Source: Terriglobia bacterium (GTDB lineage Bacteria; Acidobacteriota; Polarisedimenticolia; Polarisedimenticolales; JAIQFR01). Taken from it: 42,655 bases of DNA. Below the pieces are notes generated by a model, which was not told the origin of the DNA, did no database searches, and saw only the letters and a program-made list of their open reading frames with translations. The stretch is taken from positions 1-42,655 of the forward strand of contig JAIQFR010000034.1 of NCBI GenBank assembly GCA_020073205.1, in the 5' to 3' direction. Positions 25,818 through 34,809 of this stretch are shown here, in pieces (position 1 is the first letter of the stretch; each line of letters starts with the position of its first letter). Position numbers and translations under genes: made by a program.

Positions 25818-26423
25818 ATGTGGCGTCGATTCCTCGTCCCGCTGGCGTTGGCGTGCCTCGCCACCGCGACGGCCGCCGCGGAGGCGGAGGGGGGAGGGGG
25901 CAGCAGCGCCCTGATCACTCCGAAGATCGGGACCGTCTTCTGGACGGTGGTGACGTTCCTCGCGCTGGCGATCTTCCTTCGCATCGTCGCCTGGAACCCT
26001 CTCTTGGGAGCCATCGATAGGCGGGAGCGGATGATCCGCGAGAGCCAGGACCAGGCCCGACAGGATCGCGAGGAGGCCGCCGCCCTGCTCGAGCAGCACC
26101 GGCAGATCCTCGGGAAGGCACGCCAGGAACGACTGGAGGCGGTCGAGGCCGGCCGGAAGGACGCGGAGCGGCTCAAGGCCGAGATCCTCGACGACGCCCG
26201 CCGCCAGCGCGAGCAGACCTTGAAGCAGACCGAATCGCAGGTCGAGACCGCCTTGCGGCAGGCGCAGGGTGAGCTGAGGGCGGCGGCGGCGGACCTGGCG
26301 GTCCGCGCCGCCTCGAAGCTCGTGGCCTCGAGCCTGGACGAATCCGCGCAGCGCAGGCTCGTCGAGGAGTACCTGGCCGACCTGGAGAGTCAGGCCGGTC
26401 CGTCGGGCTCCTTGCCGTCCTGA
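25818..26423 (+). CDS. atpF: F0F1 ATP synthase subunit b
   Basis: Peripheral-stalk subunit, 201 residues. It has an unusual signal-peptide-like start (1-21, AAAEAEGG), then the membrane helix (about 36-56) and a long charged coiled coil (about 65-190). A cleavable leader before the b-subunit helix is known in several bacterial groups. It is the last F0 gene: no delta, alpha, gamma, beta or epsilon gene follows, because a protein kinase gene begins 31 bases later. The F1 genes must be elsewhere. Confidence 0.92.
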   Translation: MWRRFLVPLALACLATATAAAEAEGGGGSSALITPKIGTVFWTVVTFLALAIFLRIVAWNPLLGAIDRRERMIRESQDQARQDREEAAALLEQHRQILGKARQERLEAVEAGRKDAERLKAEILDDARRQREQTLKQTESQVETALRQAQGELRAAAADLAVRAASKLVASSLDESAQRRLVEEYLADLESQAGPSGSLPS

Positions 26424-26454
26424 ATCGAGCCGCGCGCCGGGGCCACCCCGAGCG

Positions 26455-28380
26455 ATGGAGCTCCAGAATCTCGGCCGCTACCGGATCGTCAAGGAGCTGG
26501 GTCGCGGCGCCATGGGCCGGGTGTACCTGGCACACGATCCGGAGATCGACCGGCCGGTGGCGATCAAGGCGATCCAGGTCTTCGCAGGGCTTCCGGAGCA
26601 GGACCAGACCTCCGCGCGCGAGCGGTTCCTGAGGGAGGCGAGGTCCGCGGGGAAGCTCCTCCACCCCGGCATCGTCACGATCTTCGACGTCGGCGAGGCC
26701 GAAGGCGTTCCTTACCTCGCGATGGAGTACGTCGAGGGCCAGACCCTCGACGGCTTCTGCGGGGCCGACGGCCTCCTGCCCATCGGAACGGTTGTGGAGA
26801 TCGTCGCCCGCGCCGCCGAGGCCCTCGCCTACGCGCATCGCGCGGGCATCGTTCACCGGGACGTGAAGCCGGCGAATCTGATGCGCGTCGGCGAGACCTC
26901 CGTGAAGATCATGGACTTCGGCCTCGCCAAGAACCCGGCGTCCCAGCTCACCCACGACGGGACGCTGATGGGGACGCCGAATTACATGTCCCCGGAGCAG
27001 GTCCGCGGCGCCACCCTCGATCGACGAAGCGACCTGTTCTCGCTCGGGGTCGTCCTCTACGAGATGCTGACCGGAGAGAAGCCGTTCGGGGGCGAGTCGG
27101 TCTCCTCGGTGCTCTACAGGATCGTGAACGAGGACGCGGCCGACGCGTTCATCCAGAGGCCCACGCTTCCGGCCGGCCTGTCGGTGTTCCTCCGCAAGGC
27201 ACTGGCCAAGGAGCCGGACGACAGGTTCCCCGACGGCGAGGCGTTCGCCGCGTCGCTCCGCCGGGCTGCCACGGACGCCGCCGCTCCGGGCGCGGCCGCC
27301 GCTCCGCCTGCCCAAGGGCCGTCGCCCAGGCGCGCGCGCGGGGCGCGCCTCCCTGAGGCGGACGCGCCGGAGCCGGCGAAGCCGAGACGGCGCGGAGGGC
27401 GCGTCGTGGCGGCGCTCGGCGCCACAGGCGGAGTTCTCGCGGTGGCGGCGGCCGCCTACGTCGTGTTCCGCGGAGTGCCAGGGGCGCCGCCGAAGCCAGC
27501 TGAGGTGTGGATCGAAGCCCGAGTCAAGACCGAACCGGTGGGAGTCCCGGTTTCCCTCGACGGGAAACCGGTGACGGGCAACAGCGTCCGCTTCACGTCG
27601 ATGGAGCCGTTCGGCGTCCTATCCGCGGCGCAGGACTGCCGCAAGGCGACCCATACGCTGGCTCCCGCGGACGGCGGCCGCGAGATCGTCCTGGTTCTGG
27701 ACCCCGTGCGAGCGGAGGTCGTCGTGGACCCGGGCGTTTCCGGCGCGCGAGTGCGCTTGAACGGTGGATCGGCGATCCCCGCGCCGGCCCACCTGACGCT
27801 CGAGCTGTGCCGGGAGAACGCGCTCGAAGCGTCGGCGCCGGGACACCACGCCGCGAGCGTGGCGATCCCATCCGGCGCCACGCCCCTCGAGGCTCGAACC
27901 GCCGCGGCGGGACTGCGGCTCGCGGCGATCCCCACCGGCCGGTTGAAACTCCCGGCTACGCCCTTCCCGGTCACGTTCTTCGTGGACGGGCGCCGCGTCG
28001 ACCGGGGGGGAGGCGCCATCGATCTGCCGGAAGGGAAGCACTCGATCCGCGCGGTGGACGAGGAACATTGGATCGACGTCCACGGCGAAGCGGAGGTGGG
28101 TGGAGGCGTGACCACGACCCCTCGACTGGAGATTCCGGGGATGGCCGTGCTCACGGTCCAGGCGTTTCCCGGCAACTGCAAGGTGTACCTTCGGCGCGAC
28201 GGTACCGAATGGCGATTCCTCGACGAGACTCCCGTGAAGCGGGAGGTGGGCGCCGGGCACTACCGAGTCAAGGTCGAGTACGAACCCACCGGGGAGTCGA
28301 AGGAGCAGGACGTGGATCTCGTCGCCGGGCCGAACAACCCTCCGCTCCGCTTCGGATTCGAAAGGGGGGGCAGGAGATGA
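26455..28380 (+). CDS. Receptor-like Ser/Thr protein kinase with PEGA-like extracytoplasmic domains
   Basis: Protein of 641 residues. The cytoplasmic kinase domain (about 9-270) is complete: Gly loop GRGAMGRVY (16-24), Lys38, catalytic HRDVKPAN (134-141), DFG (154-156) and GTPNYMSPE (173-181). A Pro/Ala/Arg-rich juxtamembrane region follows, then one membrane helix (about 317-338). The outside part (340-641) has several beta-rich repeats resembling PEGA surface domains (PVGVPVSLDGKPV, VTFFVDGRRV, NCKVYLRRDG). It may sense an envelope signal; the ligand is unknown. The stop overlaps the next start (ATGA), so kinase and downstream proteins are co-made. Confidence 0.9.
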   Translation: MELQNLGRYRIVKELGRGAMGRVYLAHDPEIDRPVAIKAIQVFAGLPEQDQTSARERFLREARSAGKLLHPGIVTIFDVGEAEGVPYLAMEYVEGQTLDGFCGADGLLPIGTVVEIVARAAEALAYAHRAGIVHRDVKPANLMRVGETSVKIMDFGLAKNPASQLTHDGTLMGTPNYMSPEQVRGATLDRRSDLFSLGVVLYEMLTGEKPFGGESVSSVLYRIVNEDAADAFIQRPTLPAGLSVFLRKALAKEPDDRFPDGEAFAASLRRAATDAAAPGAAAAPPAQGPSPRRARGARLPEADAPEPAKPRRRGGRVVAALGATGGVLAVAAAAYVVFRGVPGAPPKPAEVWIEARVKTEPVGVPVSLDGKPVTGNSVRFTSMEPFGVLSAAQDCRKATHTLAPADGGREIVLVLDPVRAEVVVDPGVSGARVRLNGGSAIPAPAHLTLELCRENALEASAPGHHAASVAIPSGATPLEARTAAAGLRLAAIPTGRLKLPATPFPVTFFVDGRRVDRGGGAIDLPEGKHSIRAVDEEHWIDVHGEAEVGGGVTTTPRLEIPGMAVLTVQAFPGNCKVYLRRDGTEWRFLDETPVKREVGAGHYRVKVEYEPTGESKEQDVDLVAGPNNPPLRFGFERGGRR

Positions 28381-29870
28381 CCCGACCTCGGCGAACGCCG
28401 GCCTTGATCGTCGCGATTTTCGTGGTGACGCTCCTATCGAAGGCGGCGGAGACGGCCCCGGTTCGCGATCCGGAGGGCGCGGCACGGCAGTACAGGATCG
28501 CGCGACGATTGGTGGCGGAGGGATCGGCGGACGCGGCCGCCGCGCTGGCGAAGGTCTTCGATCTCGACCCGGCCGGACCGCTCGCCGACGACGCGCTGGT
28601 GGAGCAGGCGCTGCTGCTGCCGGTCGCCACGTGGCCCGGGGATCTCGGCCGGATCGCGGCGCCGGAGGCTCTCCGCGCCGCGGCGCTCCTCGATCGGGCG
28701 ATCGACGGATTCCCGGGTGGGGACCGCGCGAGCGAGGCGAGGGTGCTCCGCGCCTTCCTGCGCCTGGAGCCGCTGCTGGGGCGCGACCCCGCGCGCGCTC
28801 GCCTCGATCTGCTCGGGGTGGCCACGGGCGCAGTGGACGAGCGCTGGCGCTCCTCCGCGCGGTTCGGGATCGCCTGGATCGACGAGCGTTCGGGAGAGCG
28901 GGAGCGGGCCAGATCGGCCTACCAGCGCCTGGCGATCGACGGGGCGACGACCCCGGCCGGCGACAGGAGTCGTGCCCGCCTCGCGAGGATGCTGCTGCGC
29001 GACGGGAAGCCCGGACGCGCCGCGGCGCTGATCGAGGAGAACGCGGAGGAAGGCGGTGAGCGAGAGACCTTGGCGCTCCGGGACCTGGCCGTGCGGAGCA
29101 CGCTGCGGCAGGCGGGCGTCGGGGGGCGCTGGACAGGCGGAACCGCCGTGACCGCGCCATCCGGTCTCAAGGGTGTCGCCGCGGCGGCACGCCTCCGCGA
29201 CGGAGGACTGCTCCTGGCCGACCGGCGCACGGGAGCGGTGATCGAAATCGAAGCCGACGGGAAGACCGGCGCGCGCTTCGCGCTGGACGGGGTGCAGGCG
29301 CTCACGGAGGATTCGATGGGACGCCGGTTCGCGGCGGCGGGCGAGCGCCTCTACCGCTTGTTGCCGTCGGGACCCGTTGCCGTCGCCGAGCTGGGAGCCT
29401 TCTCGCCGGCCTCGGCCATGACCGCCGACGGGTGGGGCCGGCTCTATCTCCTCGACCGGCACGGCGAGAGAATCGGCGTGCTCGAGCCGGGCGCTCCGTC
29501 GCCCGCGGCGCTCGCCGGGGTTGCCAAGGCTCCTCGGCTGACCGGTCTCGTCTGGGACGGAGCGCGGCTCGTGAGCCTCGATGCGCGGGCCAAGGGGCTC
29601 GTCGAAGTGCTCGCCGACGGGAGCTTGCGACCGATCGCCGCGGTCCCGTGCGAGCGGCCCGAGGCGCTCGCAGCGGATCCGGCGGGGGAGGTGGCCGTGC
29701 TCGACTCGAAGGCGGACGAGGTCCTGTTGCTCGGCCCGGACGGCCAGGTCCGCGATCGCGTCTCGATCCGGGCCGCGGGCCTCCCGCGGGCCGACACGAT
29801 CGTCCTGGGCGCGGACGGCTCCCTCGACCTCCAGGCGGAGGGGGGCGGGACGACGGCGAGGTTCCCGTGA
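28377..29870 (+). CDS. Exported repeat protein with TPR-like and beta-propeller-like halves
   Basis: Protein of 497 residues, probably exported: an uncleaved or cleaved N-terminal hydrophobic stretch at about 8-24. The first half (about 35-220) is Ala/Arg/Leu-rich helical repeat of TPR type. The second half (about 245-490) has repeated DG.G.L and V.EI..DG patterns spaced about 40 residues apart, like NHL/SMP-30 beta-propellers (LADRRTGAVIEIEADG, YLLDRHGERIGVLEPG, VLDSKADEVLLLGPDG). No catalytic site is visible. It sits between the kinase and a PEGA/PDZ protein with overlapping starts and stops on both sides, so it likely acts outside the cytoplasmic membrane in the same process. Confidence 0.72.
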   Translation: MTRPRRTPALIVAIFVVTLLSKAAETAPVRDPEGAARQYRIARRLVAEGSADAAAALAKVFDLDPAGPLADDALVEQALLLPVATWPGDLGRIAAPEALRAAALLDRAIDGFPGGDRASEARVLRAFLRLEPLLGRDPARARLDLLGVATGAVDERWRSSARFGIAWIDERSGERERARSAYQRLAIDGATTPAGDRSRARLARMLLRDGKPGRAAALIEENAEEGGERETLALRDLAVRSTLRQAGVGGRWTGGTAVTAPSGLKGVAAAARLRDGGLLLADRRTGAVIEIEADGKTGARFALDGVQALTEDSMGRRFAAAGERLYRLLPSGPVAVAELGAFSPASAMTADGWGRLYLLDRHGERIGVLEPGAPSPAALAGVAKAPRLTGLVWDGARLVSLDARAKGLVEVLADGSLRPIAAVPCERPEALAADPAGEVAVLDSKADEVLLLGPDGQVRDRVSIRAAGLPRADTIVLGADGSLDLQAEGGGTTARFP

Positions 29871-31879
29871 AAACTCAGGCAAGCATCGCGCTCGTCGCGC
29901 TCGCCGTCTCGGTCTGCCTCATGAGCCCGGCCGTTCCGCGCGCCGAGGAGCCGCCCCCGCCGACCCCGGCGCGCCCGTCCTCGCCTCTCGACGCGATCCG
30001 CGACGACCTCCTCGCGCTTCGGTTCGAGTCCGCGCTGGCCGCGATCGACGCGATGCTCCGCGATCCCGCGCTGCCTGCGTCGACGAGGCTCGACGCGCTG
30101 GTGCTTCGCTCGCAGGCTCACGCCGCCAGCGGCGCGTTGGACGCCGCGGAACAGGACTACCGGGAAGTCCTCGATCTCGACCCGGCGTTCGAGCCGGACC
30201 CGGCGGTCGCCTCGAGGAAGGCGATCGCCCGGTTCGAGAAGGCCCGAGCGGATCGTGTGGGCATGCTGCGCATCGACCTCGACCCTTCAGACGCCACCGT
30301 GCTGGTGGATGGCCGGCCGGCGCGCCGCCTGGCCGACGGCACCCTCCCCGCGCTCGCCGGGAGCCGGACCCTTCGCCTGGAGAGGAAGGGGTTCGATCCG
30401 CTCGAGCGGACGATCGACGTGCAGCCGGGACACGAGACCCCGTTCGTCGTCCGTTTGGTCCCCAATGTCCGCAGCATCGTCGTCCGTACCGAGCCGGATG
30501 GCGTCCTGGTCTCGGTGGACGATCAACCCTCGGGCGAGACGGCGAGGCCGAAATCGGGCGCGCCCGACGCCCCGGCGCAGCTCGAGATCGACGATCTCGC
30601 TCCGGGCGAGCACGCGATCACGTTGAGGAAGCCCTGCTATCGAACCGTGCGTCACCGGCGAATGATCACGGTGGATCTCATGGATCACGCGCCCCTCGCC
30701 ATCGAGACGGTGGCGCTCGACCCGGTCCGGTCCCGCCTCAAGCTCATGGGCTCGATCGAGGGAGGCGAAGTTCGAGTCGACGGGAATCCCGCGGGAACCC
30801 TGCCGATCGAGCCCCTCGAGCTCTGCCCGGGACCGCGGGACGTCGAGGTCCGCGCCGGTGGTCGGGTGGTTTGGTGGGCCAGGGTCGAGCTGCCCGAAGA
30901 GGGTGGGCTCGAGGTCGAGGTCCGCCCGCGGCCGAACCTCGCTCGCGTGGTGGCCGAGTGGCCCCGAGCGCTCTCGCCGTTCGCGGAGTCGTTCAGCGCG
31001 GCGCCTCCGCTGCCGCTTCCGCCCGGCGCCGACTTGTCCTCGACCCACGGCTGGGAGGCGGTCCAGCTCCCGGGCGGCACCGACCTCGCGGTCACGGTAA
31101 CCCCGGCGCCCGGCGGCGGGCCCGCAGACCGCGGCGCGCTCTATAGCCCGATTCTTCGCACCGTGGAGCGGATCGAGGGCACGCTTCCCGACCCCTCCCG
31201 CCCCGCGTGGCTCGAGAGCTCGACGGGCATGAAACTGGCGGACAGCTCGGTCTGGGGGAAAGCGGTGGTCGTGGAAGTTGCGCCGGGCGGTCCCGCGGCG
31301 GCCGCGAACATCTCGGTCGGGGACCGCGTCCTGGCCGTTGGATCATCGGCCGTCGACGGCTCTCGACAAGCCGCCGCCGCCCTTCGGGACGCCGCGCCCG
31401 GATCGGAGATCGAGGTCCACGTCGCCGGGCCGCAAGGGGCTCCAAGGGCGGTCCGCGTCCGCACGGCCCCGACTCCCGTGATCCCCGTCCGTCACGACGG
31501 TGCGCGCTCGCCTGCCGTGGTCGCCGCCTGGGCGGCCGCCGACGGTGCGGTGGCCGGAGGCGCGGCGCCGTCGGCGCTCGCGAATCTCGCCTTGCTGCTC
31601 TCCGGCGCCGGCCGCCACGATCTCGCGGCCGATGTCCTGCGCCGGATCCCATGGGGGGAGCGCAAGGGGGTCGGTGCGGGAACGGGAGCCTACCTCCTGG
31701 GGAGGGAGCTGGAGTTCCAGGGCCTCGAGGCGGATGCGCGGACCGCATTCTTGCGGGCTCGTGCGTCGCTCTCCACGGCGCCGGACGACGACGGGCTGGA
31801 AGTGGCGCCGGCGGCCGCGGATCATCTCGCGGATCTCGGCGTCGCGCCCGAGCCGGCCGCTCAACCTACTGGGCGCTGA
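29867..31879 (+). CDS. Exported TPR-PEGA-PDZ protein
   Basis: Protein of 670 residues. It has a signal peptide (about 1-26, cut near RAEE), a TPR-like region (about 40-120), at least two PEGA-like repeats (about 125-215, with SDATVLVDGRPARRL and DGVLVSVDDQPSGE), a further beta-rich region, and a PDZ domain (about 455-530: VVEVAPGGPAAAANISVGDRVLAVG). Helical repeats end the protein. No protease triad is seen next to the PDZ domain, so it is more likely a scaffold than an enzyme. The GTG start overlaps the upstream stop (GTGA). The 3' end overlaps the convergent anti-sigma gene by 14 bp. Confidence 0.8.
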   Translation: MKTQASIALVALAVSVCLMSPAVPRAEEPPPPTPARPSSPLDAIRDDLLALRFESALAAIDAMLRDPALPASTRLDALVLRSQAHAASGALDAAEQDYREVLDLDPAFEPDPAVASRKAIARFEKARADRVGMLRIDLDPSDATVLVDGRPARRLADGTLPALAGSRTLRLERKGFDPLERTIDVQPGHETPFVVRLVPNVRSIVVRTEPDGVLVSVDDQPSGETARPKSGAPDAPAQLEIDDLAPGEHAITLRKPCYRTVRHRRMITVDLMDHAPLAIETVALDPVRSRLKLMGSIEGGEVRVDGNPAGTLPIEPLELCPGPRDVEVRAGGRVVWWARVELPEEGGLEVEVRPRPNLARVVAEWPRALSPFAESFSAAPPLPLPPGADLSSTHGWEAVQLPGGTDLAVTVTPAPGGGPADRGALYSPILRTVERIEGTLPDPSRPAWLESSTGMKLADSSVWGKAVVVEVAPGGPAAAANISVGDRVLAVGSSAVDGSRQAAAALRDAAPGSEIEVHVAGPQGAPRAVRVRTAPTPVIPVRHDGARSPAVVAAWAAADGAVAGGAAPSALANLALLLSGAGRHDLAADVLRRIPWGERKGVGAGTGAYLLGRELEFQGLEADARTAFLRARASLSTAPDDDGLEVAPAAADHLADLGVAPEPAAQPTGR

Positions 31880-32513
31880 CCCTCGGGTCGCTCGCGAGCG
31901 CGACGTACCGGAGCGCTTCCCGCGTCTGGCCGAGCCGGGTGTTCGACCGCAGCTCCGACGCGGAGATCGCATCGAGAAGGTAGCCCATGTCCGCCGCCCT
32001 CCGGCCCTCGATCTTCTTCTCGAGGCGGGAGAACGCGGCGTCCAGATCCTCGCGGGTGAGCGCTGCAGCCGGCGACGCCGGCGCGGAGATTCGCGCCGCC
32101 TCGAGGCGGTGGTCGAGGGTCGCCTCCTGTTGACGGAGAAGTCCCTCCACCTCCGCCCGCGTGACCCCGGCCGCGAGCGGGTTCGAGCCGGCGCCGACAG
32201 GCGTCTCGCGGTCCCTCAGAGTCCAGCCGGCACCGAGCCCTGCGGCCAGGACGATCATCGCGCACGCGAAGCCCGCCGCGAACGCCCAAATCGGACGGCG
32301 GAAGGGGCGCGGCGACAGGAGAACCACGCGCGGCGATACCGGGAAGAGAGACTCGGCCCGGCGCAGCTGCTCTCGCGCGAACGCGAGCTGCGCGAGATCG
32401 TCCCTGCAAGCGGTGCATCGCTCGAGGTGTGCGTCGAGCCGCCCGGCGTCGGCTGGGTCCAGTTCGTCGTACAGCCGGGCGACCAGGAGATCCCTATAAG
32501 CTTCGCACGCCAT
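31866..32513 (-). CDS. Zinc-finger anti-sigma factor (membrane)
   Basis: Protein of 215 residues. The N-terminal anti-sigma domain (1-50) has the zinc motif HLERCTAC (H-x3-C-x2-C) used to clamp ECF sigma factors. One membrane helix is at about 75-96. The periplasmic part has a coiled coil (about 120-170). ATG 32513 is chosen because the anti-sigma domain starts there; a longer reading would run into the sigma gene. It lies 19 bases after the sigma gene in the same operon, the standard arrangement for regulator and target. Release by proteolysis or ligand is not predictable from the sequence. Confidence 0.85.
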   Translation of the reverse strand: MACEAYRDLLVARLYDELDPADAGRLDAHLERCTACRDDLAQLAFAREQLRRAESLFPVSPRVVLLSPRPFRRPIWAFAAGFACAMIVLAAGLGAGWTLRDRETPVGAGSNPLAAGVTRAEVEGLLRQQEATLDHRLEAARISAPASPAAALTREDLDAAFSRLEKKIEGRRAADMGYLLDAISASELRSNTRLGQTREALRYVALASDPRVSAQ

Positions 32514-32532
32514 GGCCAGACTCCCCGTCCTC

Positions 32533-33147
32533 TCAGGGCGCCTCGACGCCCTGGCGGGCCAGGGCGCCCTTGAGGGCCGTAAGGCCGTAGTACATCCGGG
32601 ATTTGACCGTGCTCTCGGGACAGCCGAGGATCTCGGCAATCTCCCGGAACTTGAGCCCCTCGAACTCCTTGAGAACCAGCACCTCGCGCTGCTCCGGCGC
32701 CAGCGTCCCGAGCGCCTTGTGGATCGCCCGGCGGATCTCGTCCCGTTCGAGCGACGCCGCCGGATCGGCCGACACCGGGCCTTCCACCCGCTCCCGAACT
32801 CGGTGCTCGACGGCCCCCTCGTCCGCCTCGAACGTGAGAAAGCGCCAGCGTTTCCGTCGTCTGACGTGGTCGCGGCAGAGGTTGAGCGCGATCTGGTACA
32901 TCCAGGTCGAGAACCTCGCGCCGACCCGGAATCGCTCCGAACGGGTCAGGATCCGGAGGAAGGTCTCCTGACAGACGTCGCGCGCGTCCTCCGTTCGCTG
33001 GAGCAGCCGGAATGCGAAGCGGAAGAGAGGCTGCTCCCAACGTGCCACGAGCACGCCGAGGGAATCGGTGTCGCCCGACTGGACCGCAAGCACCAGGTCT
33101 TCGTCGCTCGGCGCGCCCAACGCGTCCTCCACCAGGGACCCCGACAT
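32533..33147 (-). CDS. ECF-type RNA polymerase sigma factor
   Basis: Sigma70-family regulator of 204 residues with region 2 (about 30-95: LFRFAFRLLQRTEDARDVCQ, then FSTWMYQIALNLCRDHVRR) and region 4 (about 140-195: LAPEQREVLVLKEFEGLKFREIAEILG, STVKSR). ATG 33147 is preferred because the 28 codons of the longer version (to 33231) have third-position G+C near 60%, unlike the rest of the gene; no start has a strong ribosome site. It is followed by its likely anti-sigma factor and is divergent from the RsbU-type gene. Confidence 0.88.
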   Translation of the reverse strand: MSGSLVEDALGAPSDEDLVLAVQSGDTDSLGVLVARWEQPLFRFAFRLLQRTEDARDVCQETFLRILTRSERFRVGARFSTWMYQIALNLCRDHVRRRKRWRFLTFEADEGAVEHRVRERVEGPVSADPAASLERDEIRRAIHKALGTLAPEQREVLVLKEFEGLKFREIAEILGCPESTVKSRMYYGLTALKGALARQGVEAP

Positions 33148-33540
33148 TGAAACGCGCGAGGCTTCCCTTTGGACGAGAGAAAGCGCGTACTCGCTCGAAT
33201 CTTCGGAGCCGAACCCTCCCCCGCGTCGCATCGAGCGATCCGGCCCGACAATCGTCGTCCATCTTACCCCGGCCCGACGCCCCAAACTGTCAGCCGCGGT
33301 TCCGCTGATTTTAAAAGACTTGCTCGCTTGCTAGCTCCGTCTCAGCGAGAAACTCGCGGAAGACGGCCGCGTGAGTCGCCCCGGCATTCCAAGGGATGTC
33401 ATCGGAATGACGTGTGAGGATGGCACCCGTACCGATCAAGTTGAATTATTACATAAACTTGAGACGCATATTCATAAAATGGCTCATGTATTGCTGTTCG
33501 ATTCCATGAGCGTAAGCGACGGGTGGAGGAGTGTCCTGGG
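33148..33540. other. Divergent intergenic region, AT-rich in its right half
   Basis: Space between the sigma factor gene and the phosphatase gene. On the minus strand TAAAAT (33308-33313 as ATTTTA on plus) is a possible -10 for the sigma gene, without a clear -35. Two short dyads lie to the right: GTCAT/ATGAC (33398-33402 / 33407-33411) and TCAAGTT/AACTTGA (33436-33442 / 33456-33462). About 33435-33500 is much richer in A+T than the surrounding DNA and probably holds the promoter of the rightward operon; TAAAAT at 33475-33480 is a candidate -10. Confidence 0.4.
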
Positions 33541-34809
33541 ATGAGCGTCGCGCCGCCGGTCGAGGGCTACGAGGAGGAGATCCGCAGTCTCTGCGTGGAG
33601 CTGCTCGACCGATACGAAGAGGTCACCCTCGTCTACCGGTTGTGCGAACGCCTGGGCAGCGTGCTGGGAGAGGAGTCCATCGCGCGCCTGGTACTGGACG
33701 ACGCTTCCCGCACCCTCGGCGCGCGCGCCGGCGAGATCTGGCTCCGCGGGGCGGACGGCCCGCGACTCGTCGCGGCGGTTCCCCGGGACCGCTCGCCGAG
33801 CGGCATGACGTGGGACGACGCTCCCCGGATCGCCGCCGAGACCGGCCGGACTTTTCTCGCGGAGGCGGCCCCGGAGCAGGAAGCGATCGTATCGGTGCCG
33901 CTCCCCTCGGAGTCGAGCGAGCCGATGGGGGCGCTGGTGCTTCGTGGACGGCCCGGCGAACGGTCGTACCGGACCGGTGAGGTCAAGCTCCTCGCCGCGC
34001 TGGCGTCCCTCACCTCCGCCTTCATCCGGAACACAAGGCTCGCCGCCGAAGTGCGCCGGGCCGAGAGGCGGAAGCGCGAGGACGAGATCGCCCGCCAGAT
34101 CCACCTCGGGCTCCTGCCGCGGAGCGACCCCACCGTGCACGGTCTCCGCATCGCCGGCGGCCACCGCGCCGCCGAGAACGTCGGCGGCGACTACTACGGC
34201 TACCTGTCGCTGCCCGGCGGGCTCGGACTCGCCATGGCCGACGTCTCGGGGCACGGTGTCGGGGCCGCGCTCTACATGGCGGCCGCCAAAGGGGCCCTCC
34301 AGGCGGAAGCTAGGCGTGAGCCCTCCCCGGCGACCGTGCTCGAGAGGACCAACGAGGTGCTGGCGGCGGACTTCTCCGACTCGGACGTGTTCGCTACCGC
34401 GGTGCTCTTCCGGTTCCCGCCGGGGGGAGAGCGCTTCGCCTACGGCAACGCGGGGCACAACCCGCCGCTGCTGATTCGACGGGACGGACGCGTCGAGCGG
34501 CTCGAGCGGGGGGGCTCGGCGCTCGGCCTCTTTCCCGCGATGACGTACGAGGAGGACGAGCGCGACTTCGATCCCGGCGACGTGCTGGTGGTCTACACCG
34601 ACGGGCTCGTCGAGGCGAGAGACCCGCGCCGCAGGCTGTTCGGCATCGAGCGGCTGATCGAAGCCTCCGTGCGGGCGCGGTCCGCCGGCGCCGATCGGAT
34701 CCGGGAGCGACTCCTCCAGGCGATGGTCGAGCACTGCGCCGGCGTGCCGCCCGGAGACGATGTGACGCTCGTGGTGGTCAAGCGAGTGCAGGAGGAGAGG
34801 GTCGAGTGA
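33541..34809 (+). CDS. GAF-PP2C (RsbU/SpoIIE-type) serine phosphatase
   Basis: Cytoplasmic protein of 422 residues. A GAF-like sensor lies at about 40-170, a coiled linker at 170-195, and a SpoIIE-type PP2C domain at about 200-420. Metal-binding aspartates are visible in GGDYYG, MADVSGHG, VVYTDGLVEA and GDDVTLVVV. Enzymes of this type dephosphorylate STAS anti-sigma antagonists and so start a sigma-release switch; such a STAS protein is encoded at 38756. ATG 33541 is used; GTG 33523 would add six residues and lies on the GGAGGA ribosome site. It couples to the next gene by GTGA. Confidence 0.9.
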   Translation: MSVAPPVEGYEEEIRSLCVELLDRYEEVTLVYRLCERLGSVLGEESIARLVLDDASRTLGARAGEIWLRGADGPRLVAAVPRDRSPSGMTWDDAPRIAAETGRTFLAEAAPEQEAIVSVPLPSESSEPMGALVLRGRPGERSYRTGEVKLLAALASLTSAFIRNTRLAAEVRRAERRKREDEIARQIHLGLLPRSDPTVHGLRIAGGHRAAENVGGDYYGYLSLPGGLGLAMADVSGHGVGAALYMAAAKGALQAEARREPSPATVLERTNEVLAADFSDSDVFATAVLFRFPPGGERFAYGNAGHNPPLLIRRDGRVERLERGGSALGLFPAMTYEEDERDFDPGDVLVVYTDGLVEARDPRRRLFGIERLIEASVRARSAGADRIRERLLQAMVEHCAGVPPGDDVTLVVVKRVQEERVE

